Shown here one piece after another: positions 36,701 through 49,655 of a stretch of DNA of 64,000 nt. Under the pieces are notes generated by a model that saw only the letters and a list, made by a program, of their open reading frames with translations, did not search any database and was not told the DNA's origin. The DNA is from Drosophila pseudoobscura. Lineage: Eukaryota > Arthropoda > Insecta > Diptera > Drosophilidae. A program made the position numbers and the translations under genes. The number at the start of each line of letters is the position of its first letter. The first letter of the stretch is position 1. The stretch spans positions 22,829,001 to 22,893,000 of the forward strand of contig NC_046681.1 of assembly GCF_009870125.1 (NCBI RefSeq). Reading direction: 5' to 3'.

Positions 36701-38905
36701 AGTGGCGTGTACTGTAACACTGCTGCTGCTGCTCCTCTGTTTTGTTGTGGCATGAAGTCTCCGTTAACTTTGGCGTGTACATGACGTATACACACACATA
36801 CACACAGAGAGAACACACACACATACATAGAGGCACTCAAAAACACACACAGTTACTCCATGCAAAACGCCTTTACACGTGTGTGTCGCCGAGGCAAAGC
36901 CAGGCAGGCGCACGCATCGATTTTTCCGTTTTTTGGTGTATCACAAACTTCCTTATTGTTTTCCAGCATTGACTTTAAAATTGACAGAGGCAGAGACAGT
37001 GTCATTTTCCCCCATTCCCTCCTCTGATATACATACACACACACACAAAAACACACACAAGGATAGAGGCCATAGCTGTACCGTTAGACCGTACAACGAG
37101 CGAACGAGCGACCTACCGACCGACAATCATCCATCAAAACCAAACCCCCCATCATCATCCCGCGCCATCTCTCACCTATTCGCTGGGGCCTGGACCTCCT
37201 CGATGCGGTCTGCCGCAAAACATAACTCCGCTCTGCTGGTATATCCTCTAATATATATCTTCGTTCCGAAACCAAGTCAGGACTTTGTTCGAAAAATGGG
37301 AACAACAACTAAAAATTAGGTGAGAGAATTACACTACTACACTACACTATACACACGCTCCCCGCCCGTGTCGGACTCCTACTTCTTCGGGTACAGGGGC
37401 TTTCTATTGGGGACTCGAGTCGGTTCTCACTACCGTTTCCGACACACCACTCTGTTTCTCTATTGCCGATGCCGATGCCGATCACTGCGCGCGCGTCCCG
37501 AGCCGTGCCGTTCGATGCGATTTTACAAACTGAAAAGGAAACCGAAACAACACACTGATGGAATTTTCACGCTCTGTACCACAGTACACGGGTGCGCGGT
37601 ACACGGTACACCATACACGGTACGAGTGCTCTGGCGCTGGAGGGATGTTGATGTTGTGCTTCTTTACGTACATTCCGCTCTGGAGGCAAACCGAAGTAAA
37701 TCGGAAGCATGCGCACTGGTCCCTCTTTTCGGGTTTCCTTTTGCCCTGTCACTTTGCTCGAATGTGGCGCCAAAGTGCAACACTGCGTATGGGTCATGTA
37801 ATAAACAAAACGTTTTTGAATATTTGAAATTATTTTGAAATTTATCTTCAATTTATTTCACTTATAATATCTTTCTTACATTCAGATACGAATTTTGTAC
37901 GTACACATCATTTTCACTTGGGACTACGAAGCTCTGGGAATATCTAAATTCGAATCAATCTATACCTTTTATGGTTTTTTACATTTTTTTGTATAACAAA
38001 ATATAGCATTAGATATTCTCGATTCCCAATTTTTCCCCTCATATTCAAAAAATGTTTGGATAGTTATAAAAAATTTATATTTTTAAAACTTTTACTTTTA
38101 ATTCATAATTTTCTTAAAATCTTTTCGAATTGCGACGAGAAAAAAATCTTTTATTATTATCTGTACGATCGGTGAGGAAGAATTAAACTAAATCTCTCGG
38201 ACTATCATTGGCCATTTGTAGAATTTAAGTAAAAATCATGTAAAATTGCCAATTGGGAAGCGTTTTCCTCCCATGTAGATATTACTTCGATATATGGAAG
38301 AATATTTCTGATCCGAATCAAAACCGTGAATCGTTTAATCTTGTGAAATTTTGAGTGAAATACTTTTCAACTTTATTGCAGTCATGTATCGGAGTAAAAA
38401 ATAAAGTTTGAAACCAAAAATGAATCAAAAAATATTCGAATTTCATTGAAATAACTAAAAAGAAAATAAACCAAATTATGGGGAAAAAACTATGAACTTT
38501 ACTTGTAAGCAACAGCCAAATATGCACCACAAATCCAATGAAAAGACCTTCAACTTTATATTGAAATATGTAAAATATATTTAAGAGTTTCTTTTCTGTG
38601 GGAACGTAAAAACTGAAGTACAGAGAGCGCGGCTTAGACAATGGCAAACAAATAAACCAAATTATTAGTAGAATGACCGATTGAAATATTTGGTTAGGCA
38701 GCCTTCAAATTCAACTATTTATATATAAAAAACAAATGCAATTGGCTAAATGAAACGATACTTGGATGCTTGCGATTTCAAGAGATGCTAAAGAGCGGAC
38801 AGAGCAGAAGCTGGAGCTCCAACGAAAGTGTGGAGGGCTCACAGGCATAGATATATCTATATAGATGAGTATAAAATAATGGTGTTGAGAGCTCTCTCCT
38901 CCCCA
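33767..38905. other. AT-rich region between Shaw and the phosphodiesterase gene
   Basis: I see no protein gene. The left part probably includes Shaw 5' UTR exons, introns and promoter, since Shaw is transcribed leftward. It contains a CTGT-type repeat near 35965-35990, CA-rich tracts near 36790-37060 and very AT-rich DNA at 37800-38700. The right end holds the 3' flank of the minus-strand phosphodiesterase. Confidence 0.45.
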
Positions 38906-41253
38906 CTAGGCCTGCTGTTCCTCGCTGCCATTGGCGGAGGTGTGCCACACGTGCCCCATTTCCAGGGCTTGCAGTTTGAGCATTTCCTTTTGGCTGTCCT
39001 TGGCCTGGAGGTGAAACACACTTTGCTGCAAGGCGAAGAAGAGCCATTAGTGATTAGGGCTTGGGTGTAACAGGCAGTGCATAGAGAAGGCAGAGACTCA
39101 CCTTCACCTCCTTGGTGGTGAGGACATCCATTTTGTCATAGATGATGGCATGCAGGCCCAGTCCCTTAAGCAGCTTGATGGTATCCTGGGAGTTATTGTC
39201 ATCGCCCCAGCAAAAGAGCACCAGGCCGCGCTCCTTGGCGAGATTCACCTAAAAGTCCGCAGGTGAATGATTTCGAAACATGTCTGTGTGTCCCAGTCTC
39301 CCAGCATTTCTGTTCCAGAGAGTGGTGTCATTTTATTACCTGACTGGGATCACGCAGCAAGTCCTCCGTATGGGCGACAATCCCGAGCAGCTGCATGGCC
39401 ACCGCATGCCAGACGGCCAGCTCCATGGAGTTACCGCGCGGATCCATATACTGTTCGTACTTGGTGGTCCTGCCGAGAGTCAAAAACATTACTGGGTACC
39501 GATTCTGTTTGAAGCGCAGCATCGTGCAGATATCGGGATCAAAGCAGCTGAGGACAATGCGGCGACTGCCGGCCTTTCGCAGGACCACATCCAAAATGCA
39601 ATCAATATAGAGATTCCTGTCAACCACATGCTCAAACTCCTCCTCCATGCGTCCGTCCTGCAGGCGTTGCGACCACTTGATCTCAATGTTAAAGCCCACA
39701 TGGATATCGAGGGCGTCCAGCACATCGGAGAGCTGTGGGAAGGGCTGGTGCTCGAGATTGTCGTCGTTGTGAAAGGAGCGCGTCTCCCGCGACAAGCCCT
39801 CGGCAGTGTGGTACACCTTGAGCTTCTTCAGCTGCTCGAGCGTCAGCTCCCGCATGGGCAGGGACAGGAAGTCGTGCTCCTGCATGCTGCACTTGGACTT
39901 GAGCGAGACATAAATCATGAAATCATGATAGACAACTGGCACCAAATCCTTGCTGAGCTGCACATCGAACTCGACCATATCGGCCCCGTGCTCGGCGGCG
40001 TTCTTCAGTGAGGTAATTGTGTTCTCTCGGATCACAGCGTCCTTGGCCTTGAAGCTGGTGCCAGAGCCGCGATGGCCCACATCCAGGCCCGTCCACTTAT
40101 TGTTCCAGTAGCGGGCATAGCTGACGCTCATGTCCATGTGGGCGCTCAGCGCCGAGGGACGCACGATGAGGTAGCCCAGCCGCATCATGCCCAGCGGTCG
40201 GTGGCCCTTGGCACAAGTGATGGGTATCTCCAGGTTGCCCTCAGAGCGCTTGAACAGATTGGGCAGCACATAGTGGTAGCCCAAGTGGTGCGGCGGACCA
40301 TCCTCCTTGGCCACCCGCGAGCTGTACGTGTACAGATCGATCAGATAGGCCGTGTTCTCAAGATCTCCCACGGTTATGTGGAAGATGACCAGGTCGCTGG
40401 GTCCACAGGCAGTGCCAAACTGCTCCTGGGCACGAATCTCGCACTCATCGGCACTCAACGTGACCACCTCGCTGAAGGCAAAGGCCGTGGACGAGTCCCC
40501 GCCATTCTCCCTGGTGTCGTGCGTGTCGTTGGAGAGGGAATCTTCCGGCGGCGACATCGGGCCCGCGACACTCGACGTCTCGAACCCAGCACTGGGTATA
40601 CGTAAATTCATGGGCGTCACCTTCACCTGCACATGGCGTCGCTTCATGCGTTGCTTGAAGGTGAACGGTGCGTAGAAGAACTTGAGCTGAACGATTGATT
40701 CCCTGGTGAGCCAGCCCCGGTCTACCTTCTCCTGGCCGTTGACGGAGCCGAAGATATCCATCTGCTCCTCCGGCGGCTGCTCATCCAGCTCTTCAATGGC
40801 TCTGGCCTGCAATGGGTTCATTCATTGTAGTAGGCATTCCACGAAAACAGATCAACAGATTCCCACCTGAAACTGTGTTTCCCAGCGCCTCACCAGCGGC
40901 TGCTCGCTGCTGGGTTCCACGGCACACACCATGTATCGGTATTCCGTGGCACAGTGACGCGGTATGTACACCTCCACGCTCCACACATTCTCCTCCTGCG
41001 TCATACGTGCCGCATCCGACGGCTGCCAGTTGCCCAGGGCCTCACAGTTGCCCACAACGGCCAGATGCTCGCTGGCCCCGAGATCCTCGTGCATCAGGAC
41101 CCGGAAGGTCCACAGCCGATTTGTGGTTATGTCGCCAAAGATCCGACGACTCCCATGCTCCGTTCCTGCTCCCGCTCCCGTTCCCGGGGGGCACGTCGAG
41201 GGCGCGGCCATGGCATCGTCCTCGCCGTCATGTGATGCCAGCCAATTGTGCAT
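38906..41253 (-). CDS. GPCPD1-like glycerophosphocholine phosphodiesterase (CBM20 + GDPD)
   Basis: The protein is expected to hydrolyse glycerophosphodiesters such as glycerophosphocholine to glycerol-3-phosphate and the free alcohol, in the cytosol. Exons in order of translation: 41253-40867, 40806-39340, 39248-39102, 39025-38906 (2121 nt, 706 residues), all GT-AG and phase 0. An N-terminal starch-binding-type CBM20 domain occupies about residues 45-140 (VGNCEALGNWQPSDA is typical). The GDPD barrel begins at GLDVGHRGSGTSF; HRG, EFDVQ and PVVYHD are the catalytic/metal residues expected of the family. Later barrel strands include GFNIEIKW and IVLSCFDPD. The start ATG at 41253 is followed by a low-complexity leader. 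The gene is head to head with cutlet, about 1.1 kb apart. The symbol is from memory of this neighbourhood. Confidence 0.92.
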
Positions 41254-41453
41254 TCTAATGGCTTGCTATTTACTGTTTGCTGTCGAATGACCTTATCAGT
41301 GAATGACGTAAAATTTATTGTGCTTTACATGGGACCTCCACTCACCCTTTGCCCCACAAATTCACGAAATGCTCTAAGGTCTTTTTAGGGTTTCCTCCTG
41401 CACTCTCAAATCTTTTTCCTTTTCGCTTAGTTGGGTGTGCGGCGCGTGCGGTG

Positions 41454-41501
<48 letters not shown>

Positions 41502-42360
41502 AACTGCATCAAAAGAAATATGATAATGTGTATAATGTGGCAGAATTTACCGATGTTTGCGTTTTACTCACGAACAGCTGTTCTGCTCCTCCAGCTAGGC
41601 AGTCATCATGGTATTATATACTCTTGGTCGAGGGTGGAACTGATGATACTGATGGTTTGCTGATGATGGATATGCGTGGCACACAAATTATGACAATCGG
41701 ATTATAAAGAAATTATTTGCGCGATTTTAGCGCTGTCGCGAATGCGACCAGTTGATAGACTATAAACTGTGAATTGCATTATTTTTGCAACGATTAAATT
41801 GGGGTCGCTTGATTGTGTATGTGGGTGAGGGCGATAAAGGGAGAGAAAGGAGCAGTGTGACCGTTGCTGCGACAACATGAGCTATCGAGGAATCTAAAAA
41901 GTAAAAATGTGTGTATTAACCCATTAGTGGCCACTACTAAACGGGTCGTACGAACAATCTGTGCAAACACCTACGATAAAGCCGGTTGGTACTCCAGTTA
42001 CAGTTTTTCTACATAGTAAAATAATTGCATTTGGTAAAGTTATTTAGGTAACATAGGTGTATGAAAATTGTCCTTGTAAATCAATCAAATTATTACTATA
42101 TCTTTTACCAGTTTGGCGCTAAAATTCTTAAAGTTTCCTACTTTTCTTGGGTACTTAAATACCCATTCGCCCTTAATGGGTTAATGTGTGGGAGGGCAAA
42201 TCACGCGACCTCACCTTTTTCCAATACACCTTGACAGCGGCGGCGATAGGTAACTTTTGTGCAGCCCTGGGGCGCGCAACAGCTGTTCACTTATTTTGTT
42301 TTGGCGGGAATCTCTTGTTTTGGAATTTTTGCGAAATAATTTTGCGATTTGTGCCAAAGA
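41254..42360. promoter_or_regulatory. Shared divergent promoter region (phosphodiesterase / cutlet)
   Basis: About 1.1 kb separates two genes read in opposite directions, so both promoters must lie here or in untranslated first exons. A long GT microsatellite sits at 41455-41498. I find no clear TATA box near either start, which is usual for housekeeping genes. Confidence 0.5.
41455..41498. repeat. GT microsatellite (22 repeats)
   Basis: A perfect 44-base GT run lying upstream of the phosphodiesterase start codon. It is likely to be length-polymorphic and can adopt Z-DNA. Confidence 0.95.
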
Positions 42361-45300
42361 ATGAATCAGTATCCCGATGAAGACGAGGAGTTTGAGCTGC
42401 AGTACCAGGATGAGTTGGAGTTGCTGGAGGATGTGCCGCACGAGTACGATGCGTACGACGGGCCGAGCACGTCCCGGCAAGCGGCGGCCAAGCAAACGAA
42501 AGCAGTCAAAGATGCTTCGCGCTTTGAAAACTCCACCCTCGGCTCCCCGCAGCTGTCGCAGATTACCTTTGGGTCGACTCAAATAGAGAACGATGATGGA
42601 GGCGGCGGTGCGGGCGGTGGTCCAGTGAATAGGCGACTCTTTGGCACGCCGAAAGGGCCGCCGGTGGGACGCGGCTGCTCCACGCCATTTCAACGCATGC
42701 CGGCCATACAGGAAATGGATGCCACTCTACCCACCAGCAACGGATTCAAAGAAACGGAGGCAGTGCCTCTGCTCAATGCGGCCGCCCAGCAGTTGCAGGA
42801 GCTGGGCACGCGTGGCGTGAACAAGCGGCGTCTGGAGCGGGATCTCTTTGGCGACATTGATGATCTCTTCCATGAGACCTACGAAGATCCGCTGGTGAAA
42901 AAGGCACGTACCGAGGAGCAGCGTGACAACGAGGCCATTCAGCGGATCGTGGAGCTGCGCCGCAAGAAGCAGGAGTCGACCAAGACCATCCGCAAGGATG
43001 ATGTCAGTCGTCTGAAGGCCTTGCTCGATTTCCAAAGAAAGAATCTTTCGTACGAGATACCCAACTGGCCGTTTCTGCCCATACAGCGCAGCGATCTAGA
43101 GCGCATCTACGTGCGTTTCCACTCGGAAGAGTACGAGAAGCGGCAGCTGGACCTGATCAGCGCTCGGGGCGCAGTTGTGGGCAGTCTGCTGGGCGAGGCC
43201 AAAGAAAAAGTCTGGCAGGAGGCCAACGAGCTGGTGAGTTGGATGATTCTATTGGGAGATCAATGATATAACCAGTCCCTTCCTTAGGTACTTCGTCGCC
43301 TGGCTCCTGACACACAGCCAGCGATAGCTGCTCCTTCGACTGCAGTCACTGCGGAAACGGGACGCCTCTGGGTGGACAAGTACAAGCCAAGGAAATACAT
43401 TGACTTGCTCTCGGATGAAATGACCAATAGGAGTCTGCTCTACTGGCTGAAGATGTGGGACAAGGTTGTCTTTGGCAAACCCTTTCACAGCAAACAGGAA
43501 CAGGAGGCAGTCACAGGCGGAGGCGGAGGACCAGCAGGTGGTGGTGGTGGAGGCGGGGCCAATACCCAGCTAAATAGCTTCAACAAGCGCACGGGAAAAT
43601 TCGAGTCCAATGGCGGCTGGCGGCAGCGCAAGGCTCGTCAGGCGCTCAACACGAATGTGGATGCCATGGGGCGACCCATGCAAAAGGTGGCCTTGCTCTG
43701 TGGTCCCCCCGGTCTGGGCAAGACCACGCTGGCCCACACCATTGCCCGGCATGCCGGTTACAATGTGCGGGAGATCAACGCCTCCGACGATCGCAGTCCA
43801 GAGGCTTTCAAACTGGCCCTGGAGAACGGCACACAAATGTCCTCAGTTCTCAATGCAGACAAGCGACCCAATTGCATAGTTCTGGGTGAGTACGAACCAT
43901 CTTGTGCCTTCAATGTTTACTTTACATAACATTTCCTCTTTGCCTTCAGATGAAATCGATGGTGCTCCGCGTCAATCGATTGAATATCTGGTCAAATTCG
44001 TCAACGATGATGTCCACAGCAAGGCGAAAGCCAAGGGGGCCAAATCGGAGCACAATGTCCTGCGACGACCCATTATCTGCATATGCAATGATATTTACGA
44101 TCCAGCCCTGCGGCCACTCCGCCAGATAGCCTTTGTGGTCACCTTCCCGCCCATAGATGCAGCCCGTCTCGCCGAGCGGTAAGAAGCTTATTAGCTTATT
44201 CTTCGATCGATGATGGTGATGATCTCTTTACAGGTTGGGCAAGATTGCCCAGAAAGAGCAGCTAAAAACCAACTTCGGATCACTGATTACGCTCGCTGAA
44301 AAGTCGGGCAATGATGTCCGTAGCTGCATCTCCTCCATGCAGTTCTTCAAGTAGGCCACCCCAACATTATTTTCAGTCCCATTTTAGCTAAATGAATACC
44401 CATTTTAGTGCCCAAAAGCAGAGTCTGACGCTACAGGATGTGCTGAACAACAACCTGGGACAGAAGGATCGGCATCAGAGTCTGTTCACTGTGTGGGACT
44501 CCATTTTCAGAGTAATTTTTTGTCATTTCAATGCTCTTCAGCGTGATTTTACATAGAATATTTTCAGATACAACGTCCCAAGAAACAACTGCAGACGGAC
44601 ACTAATGGCACTGGCGATGAGCCCGCTTTGGTTACAATGACCAACATGTCCGTGGCCACGCGAGTGCGCAATGTTATGGATGTGGTCCATTCCAGTGGGG
44701 ATTACGAAAGGTTCGATTAACGTCTCTTCTCTGTCTATAAAAGTGTCATCATATTTCCTTTCCATTCTGGTAGACTCACTCAAGGCGTGTACGAGAACTA
44801 TCTGCAGCAAAAGATGCCCGATCCAAATTTTACGGGCGTTTGTGAGGCCTTGAATTGGTTCTGCTTTACGGACATACTGCAGCAGCAGATCGGCAGGCAG
44901 CAGAACTACAGTATCTATCCATATTTGCCGTACGGCTTTGTCGTCTGGCATTTACTCTTTGCCACACTGGCCTGGCCGAAAATTTCATTTCCCACGCGTG
45001 GCTTTGAGGTAAGATGATGCAAAAAGATGATGACTGCATGGCCCCGAGCCACATTATTTCTTTTCATCGCTGAATGCAAGACGAGTGACGAGCAGGCTCT
45101 CCTTTGAGGCAGGCTCATGTATTATGCAGGCATCATTAGCTGGAGCAAACATCCCCAGCAAGGACCATTGGAAAGTGCATAATCAACACAATCAAGCCAT
45201 GTAATTTCTTGTCCATTATGTGCCTCAAATGCAATCACAAGATTAATGAGAGTTCTGCATAGATTTCGCACTGTGTACACAAAGCCAAAGCCACCACAAA

Positions 45301-46682
45301 ATCCACATTTCCTTCTTTGCAGTTCACACAGAAGAGCACTACACAGCGCAACATCTTTCAGGCCTTGCGCAAAGGTGTCACCCCCTCCGCTGTGGGTGTG
45401 GGTCATGGCAGGATTCTGCTGCTGGATACTGTGCCCATGCTGAAGAGGATTTTGTCGCCGCAATTGCGCTCGGTAACGGTGAAGCTGCTGTCCCCCAAGT
45501 GAGTGTCTATCTCCTTTGTTGGATCCATCTTTTAGATCTTTTTATTAACGCTATTATTTCTTTCAGGGAACTGCAAGACTTGAATCACACCATTGAGGTG
45601 ATGCTGGATCTCGGCGTGACATTTGTTCAGGTCAAGTCCCTGGAAGGACATTATGTGTTTCAACCAGAGCCCGATCTCGATGTACTCATCGCATTTCCAG
45701 GTTAATAATGAACACAACATCAAGAAATTTCTCTTCTTAATTGTTTGGCTATGTTTTTGATAGGATTTCCTGGCCTCACTGTATCCTACTTCGGTCGCCA
45801 GCTACTAGCCCGCGAAGTGGCCCTGGCACGCATCCGTCGAGCGGCCCCCAAAGAAGGAGAGCCATCGGCGGTAGCAGCAGCGTCTGCCGCAAAGAAGCAG
45901 GCAGCTAAGACCGCAGCCACATCGCATCTGCCCAATCATTTGCAAACATTGAAACCGAAACCAATTTCCGCTTCGAATGTGCGCAGCAGTGCCCCCAAAC
46001 AGCAGGTGGGTCCAAGGATTCAGATGCACCATCAAGATTTGCATGTCTTGCATTTACTTAGCAGCAATTTACTTGCAAATTTTCCACGCTAACAAAGAGA
46101 CTACCATTCGCATACATTTCCCAAGGAGAGCTCACCTTTATGCCCCTTTTAAGGCTTCCTTTTCTCACATTTTCCTCTTTGGGCAAATCCCAGCAAAGCT
46201 AATAACCCATAAGGGGATTCAACCGGCATTGTCATCGGGGTCGTAATGTGGGATCACGACAAACCAACATTTATTGCCCATCTTAAACGAAAGCGACTTT
46301 GTGGGGTATTTTATGCTGCGAATGCTTCTTGGCTTTCGTTCTAATGCCATACAGTTTATATTTTAGCTTGTTTTTATTCAATTTTCATATGATATATAGT
46401 TTATTTGTGCTATCCTAATATTCCTAATATTATAACTTTAATTTTTTTTCAGCTCACTAAAGACTTTTTCGGTCGCGTTACCCACAAAACATCCACAGCT
46501 AAACAAATAGATGAAGGTAAGTCATTTACCCGTGTGGTTTCGCATATATATTTTTTTTAAATTGATAATTTTGTGTATTAGCCAAAACCGATGCCATTGT
46601 GAAGAGCCCAATTTGGTATCGCTATAAGGAGGGCTTCAACAACGCTGTACGCAAAGACGTTCATCTGCATGAGCTGCTTTAG
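42361..46682 (+). CDS. Ctf18-type clamp loader subunit (cutlet)
   Basis: Ctf18 replaces Rfc1 in an alternative replication factor C complex that loads or unloads PCNA and supports sister-chromatid cohesion in the nucleus. Exons: 42361-43233, 43288-43885, 43950-44178, 44234-44350, 44409-44511, 44568-44710, 44774-45008, 45323-45498, 45567-45700, 45764-46005, 46453-46516, 46582-46682 (3015 nt, 1004 residues; all phases fit). The N-terminus is acidic. The AAA+ core starts at LWVDKYKPRKYIDLL; Walker A is GPPGLGKTT, and Walker B (VLDEIDG) is split by the second intron. A Gly-rich insert (about residues 340-360) lies before Walker A. The C-terminus WYRYKEGFNNAVRKDVHLHE matches the conserved Ctf18 tail that binds Dcc1/Ctf8. 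The donor of exon 6 (GTTCGA) is weak, but the frame requires it. Head to head with the GPCPD1-like gene. Confidence 0.96.
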
Positions 46683-47571
46683 AAGATCCCTCTTGGAATT
46701 TACAAATCCCTGCCTTAAACTAATTTATTAAAACTTTATAAATACTGAAAATGAAAGCCCTTGTCACGGAAGGAATGGCTGAAGACAGTACAACAGATTT
46801 ATGAGAAATCTAAATATAGTTAAGAACGATAGATAGCCACGATACTTTTAAAAATTCAACACCATTTTCCATTCATTCCAACAATTCGGATCTTCGGTAC
46901 GATTATATGTATTTTATACGGGTATTTCCAGTCTACTTTTAAACTGGATCTGTGGATCTTATTGTGTCTAGATCTCCGTTGTTAAAGCTTGCACATAACT
47001 GAGCTTCGATTAACAGAAGCGCTATTTTCTTATCTTATTATCATATCTTATATACGTCTAAGCTCGCGTGTGATATATATATTTGATATCATATATCCCA
47101 TAGATGTATGGGAGTGATCAAAGAGCGCTTGGTGTTGGGTAAGGGACATACATATTGTATATCAATATTAATCGCTCACTGGAATGGCTACTGATCGCCA
47201 CAAAAGCCTTGTCGGCAGAAGTAATTCTAAAGACAAACCGAGGGTCAAACAGCAATTGTATTGCTATGTAGCCTGTGGATGTTGATTAAGCAAATATTTA
47301 ATTAGTTTCTAGACCACTCTCTGTTCACTTGAATAGATCCCATCTTCCTGGGATTGTATACTCGTATTGTGAATATCTTTCAACTTTTCATCCCATATTT
47401 GCCAATGAGGATGAATGTTTTGCTTTAGTAAGCAATACTTATGGCATTTGTGCTGGGCCCTCGTATAGGGCGGCATTTTCTTATCGCTGGGAGCTCGCGA
47501 CGGGTTGAATCAGCCGACGAGGCATCGCGACTCGACGCACTCACTCACTCAGTTGCCCGCGCGTTGTCCAG
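46683..47571. other. Intergenic: cutlet 3' end to first Kunitz gene
   Basis: This stretch holds the cutlet 3' UTR (an ATTAAA lies near 46727) and the promoter of the first Kunitz gene. A TATAGGG at 47464-47470 and a reverse GATA motif at 47480-47487 precede that start codon. No other gene is visible. Confidence 0.5.
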
Positions 47572-47984
47572 ATGTCTCGAAGTATGCCTGCGTTCGTCAG
47601 GCTATCGCTGGTGCTGGGGCTGGTGCTGCTGTCGCTGGGGAGCCTACAGTCCATAGAGGCACGTTTCTTGCCCCCAGGCCTGCCCGTGATACCGAGTGAG
47701 TAGTGGGAGGAAGCGGGTCGGTCCATTTCCGACCCACATTTCTTATGGACTTCTGTTGTGCTTCGTCAGATATTTGTAAGCAGCCACCGCCGCGGTCTCT
47801 GGGTATTTGCACCATCCAGATCGAGGGCTTCTACTACGATCCCGCCACCTTGGACTGCCAGATGTACTCGATTGGGGCATGCCACTCGACGCCGGGCCAG
47901 AGCTTCGGCGATATCCAGGACTGCGTCGCCACCTGTGTCCATGGCGTTAGACGCAACAAGGATTTGTATGTGAACGAAGGTTGA
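47572..47984 (+). CDS. Secreted Kunitz-like protein 1 (divergent)
   Basis: Two exons, 47572-47695 and 47770-47984, joined in phase 1, encode 112 residues. The N-terminus is a signal peptide (hydrophobic core VLGLVLLSLG, likely cleaved after SIEA). The mature part keeps six cysteines in Kunitz order (spacings 10, 15, 7, 13, 3), with FYYDPAT matching the central strand. The usual GGCGGNxNxF stretch around the fourth Cys is replaced by GACHSTPGQSF. The fold may persist, but the loop packing is unusual, and the P1 position is Thr. It is the closest Kunitz gene to cutlet and probably an old, divergent member; an orthologue of fly CG2816 is possible but unconfirmed. Function unknown. Confidence 0.82.
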
Positions 47985-49655
47985 GATGATTACGATTCGG
48001 AGAGAGTTTGTTGAATAAAAAATATCAGCATCGCGTCAGCGTCTGAACAGCTAACAAATTGCGTCTAATCCGTAATCTATAAATTCTGGGAATGTTCTGT
48101 TCTGCCCCCTCATGACCCGTGAGGTAATTGTATTTATTTTGTAGCACTATCGGATTTATTGGCTATGTAGCATGTGGCTTGACAGTTCGCACAAGTCGCT
48201 TGAACATTGAACAAGACTAGGATCATTATATTGTATGTACTCTATAAGCAAAGGAGTGCGTTCGGCTTGGCAGAAGATCTATAAAGACTAGGAGTATCTA
48301 TTTGGAAACATTTGATATGAACGATGTGTATCCAATAGCGATATTTAGTGAGGAATTACATTCCATACATTCCTTAAATTTTCTTGCTGGAAATCTGTAA
48401 ACTCTTTCTTAATTTTTGACATTAGTGGACTGTTTTGTAGTTAGTTTTCATCATGGCACGGGATTTCGTGGTTTAGAGATCTATGATTTTCCGAATATAT
48501 GTTTTATGAACTCTTTTTTTAAGCACTAGATGGCTTTTGTACATCTATATAATTATTGGCTTTTCATATGGAATATCTGATGTGTTCTATGAGCTGTATA
48601 GTAAGTGTATCACCAATTCGATTTGTCTGTACTTTTTGGCCTATCATTTTGTTGTATTTTTGTTTCGTTGGGAGCACCTCGATGATTATTTCGGCCTTCT
48701 GCAACAGGCACTCGCCAGTTTTAGCCGGAAAGTCAATCCTCGTTCCCGTCCTCATCGACTACATCATGAGCATCATTATTGATCACATGCAAAAAGCGCT
48801 GGACGCGGCGTAGTGTCATGTCGTTTTGGGCCTTATCAGTTATCGGTGGCAGCAGCAGCAGCAGCAGCAGAAGCAGCAGCTGCGGCAGCGACGGCGGCAG
48901 AAGCGGCCTGATTACAAATATGTGTGCCTTCTGGTGGCTTTTGTTCGAGGTTTCGAGTCGAGTTCGCGACAATCCAAACGCCAGACGCTCCAGCTCCATT
49001 CAGTGACCAAAACTGTGGTATAGAAATTGCGTTTTTTCTTGTGTCTCTTGCGAAAAATTTCCAAAATTACCTCAGCCAAAGTCCAGAAAGGACCACTACC
49101 ACTTGGAGAAGGGAAAATATTTCATACCTGCAAACAGAAATTGCAAAAAACCGAACGATAATCCCTTGGTTGTTGTCTGAATTTTTCGACTTGGGTTCGT
49201 GGACTGTAGCTGAACTTTGCAGACCTTTTGGGTATAAAAAACCCATCAATTTCATTCAGAAATCAAGAAAACGAAATACGAAACATTGCCAGACGGACGT
49301 GTGTAGATCGGTCGATCATCGGCAATAGCTATATACTAGAGGTTGAAATCCCAATCGTTGTAGAATCGACAGACACTACGTTCGGTCTCTTATATATGGC
49401 GACGAGCGGCTGCTGCGCATTTGTACTCGCATTTGACTTAAAAAACAACAGAATTGGCAGTGTTTCCATTACCAGAGAGAGTAAAACTGTACCAGCGGCC
49501 ACAGAGCTGTATCAACTGTGCCAGAGCTGACAGTGGAAAAGTATACAGTTAAACCAAAAGGAATATCAGATCTGATCAGCTTCTCGAGGAGGAGAGTTTA
49601 AAAAGGTTAGAAAAAGGTGGATACTTCCAATCCGCGATTCAAAAGTATTCCCAAA
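47985..49655. other. Intergenic between Kunitz genes 1 and 2
   Basis: No supported gene. It contains a CAG repeat (48851-48880 region) and one strong TATA-like box (GTATAAAAAACC, 49231-49242) followed by an initiator-like TTCATTCAG. No convincing coding frame follows that box, so it could be an unused or noncoding start. A TTTAAAAAGG at 49597-49606 is a better placed promoter for Kunitz gene 2. Confidence 0.45.

Noticed and set aside
42349-42360. An upstream non-ATG start for cutlet
   Set aside because: The codon there is TTG; the first ATG at 42361 gives the expected acidic N-terminus.
48733-48999. A minus-strand frame with a poly-Leu run
   Set aside because: The Leu run is the reverse reading of a CAG repeat, and no start, splice or homology signal supports it.
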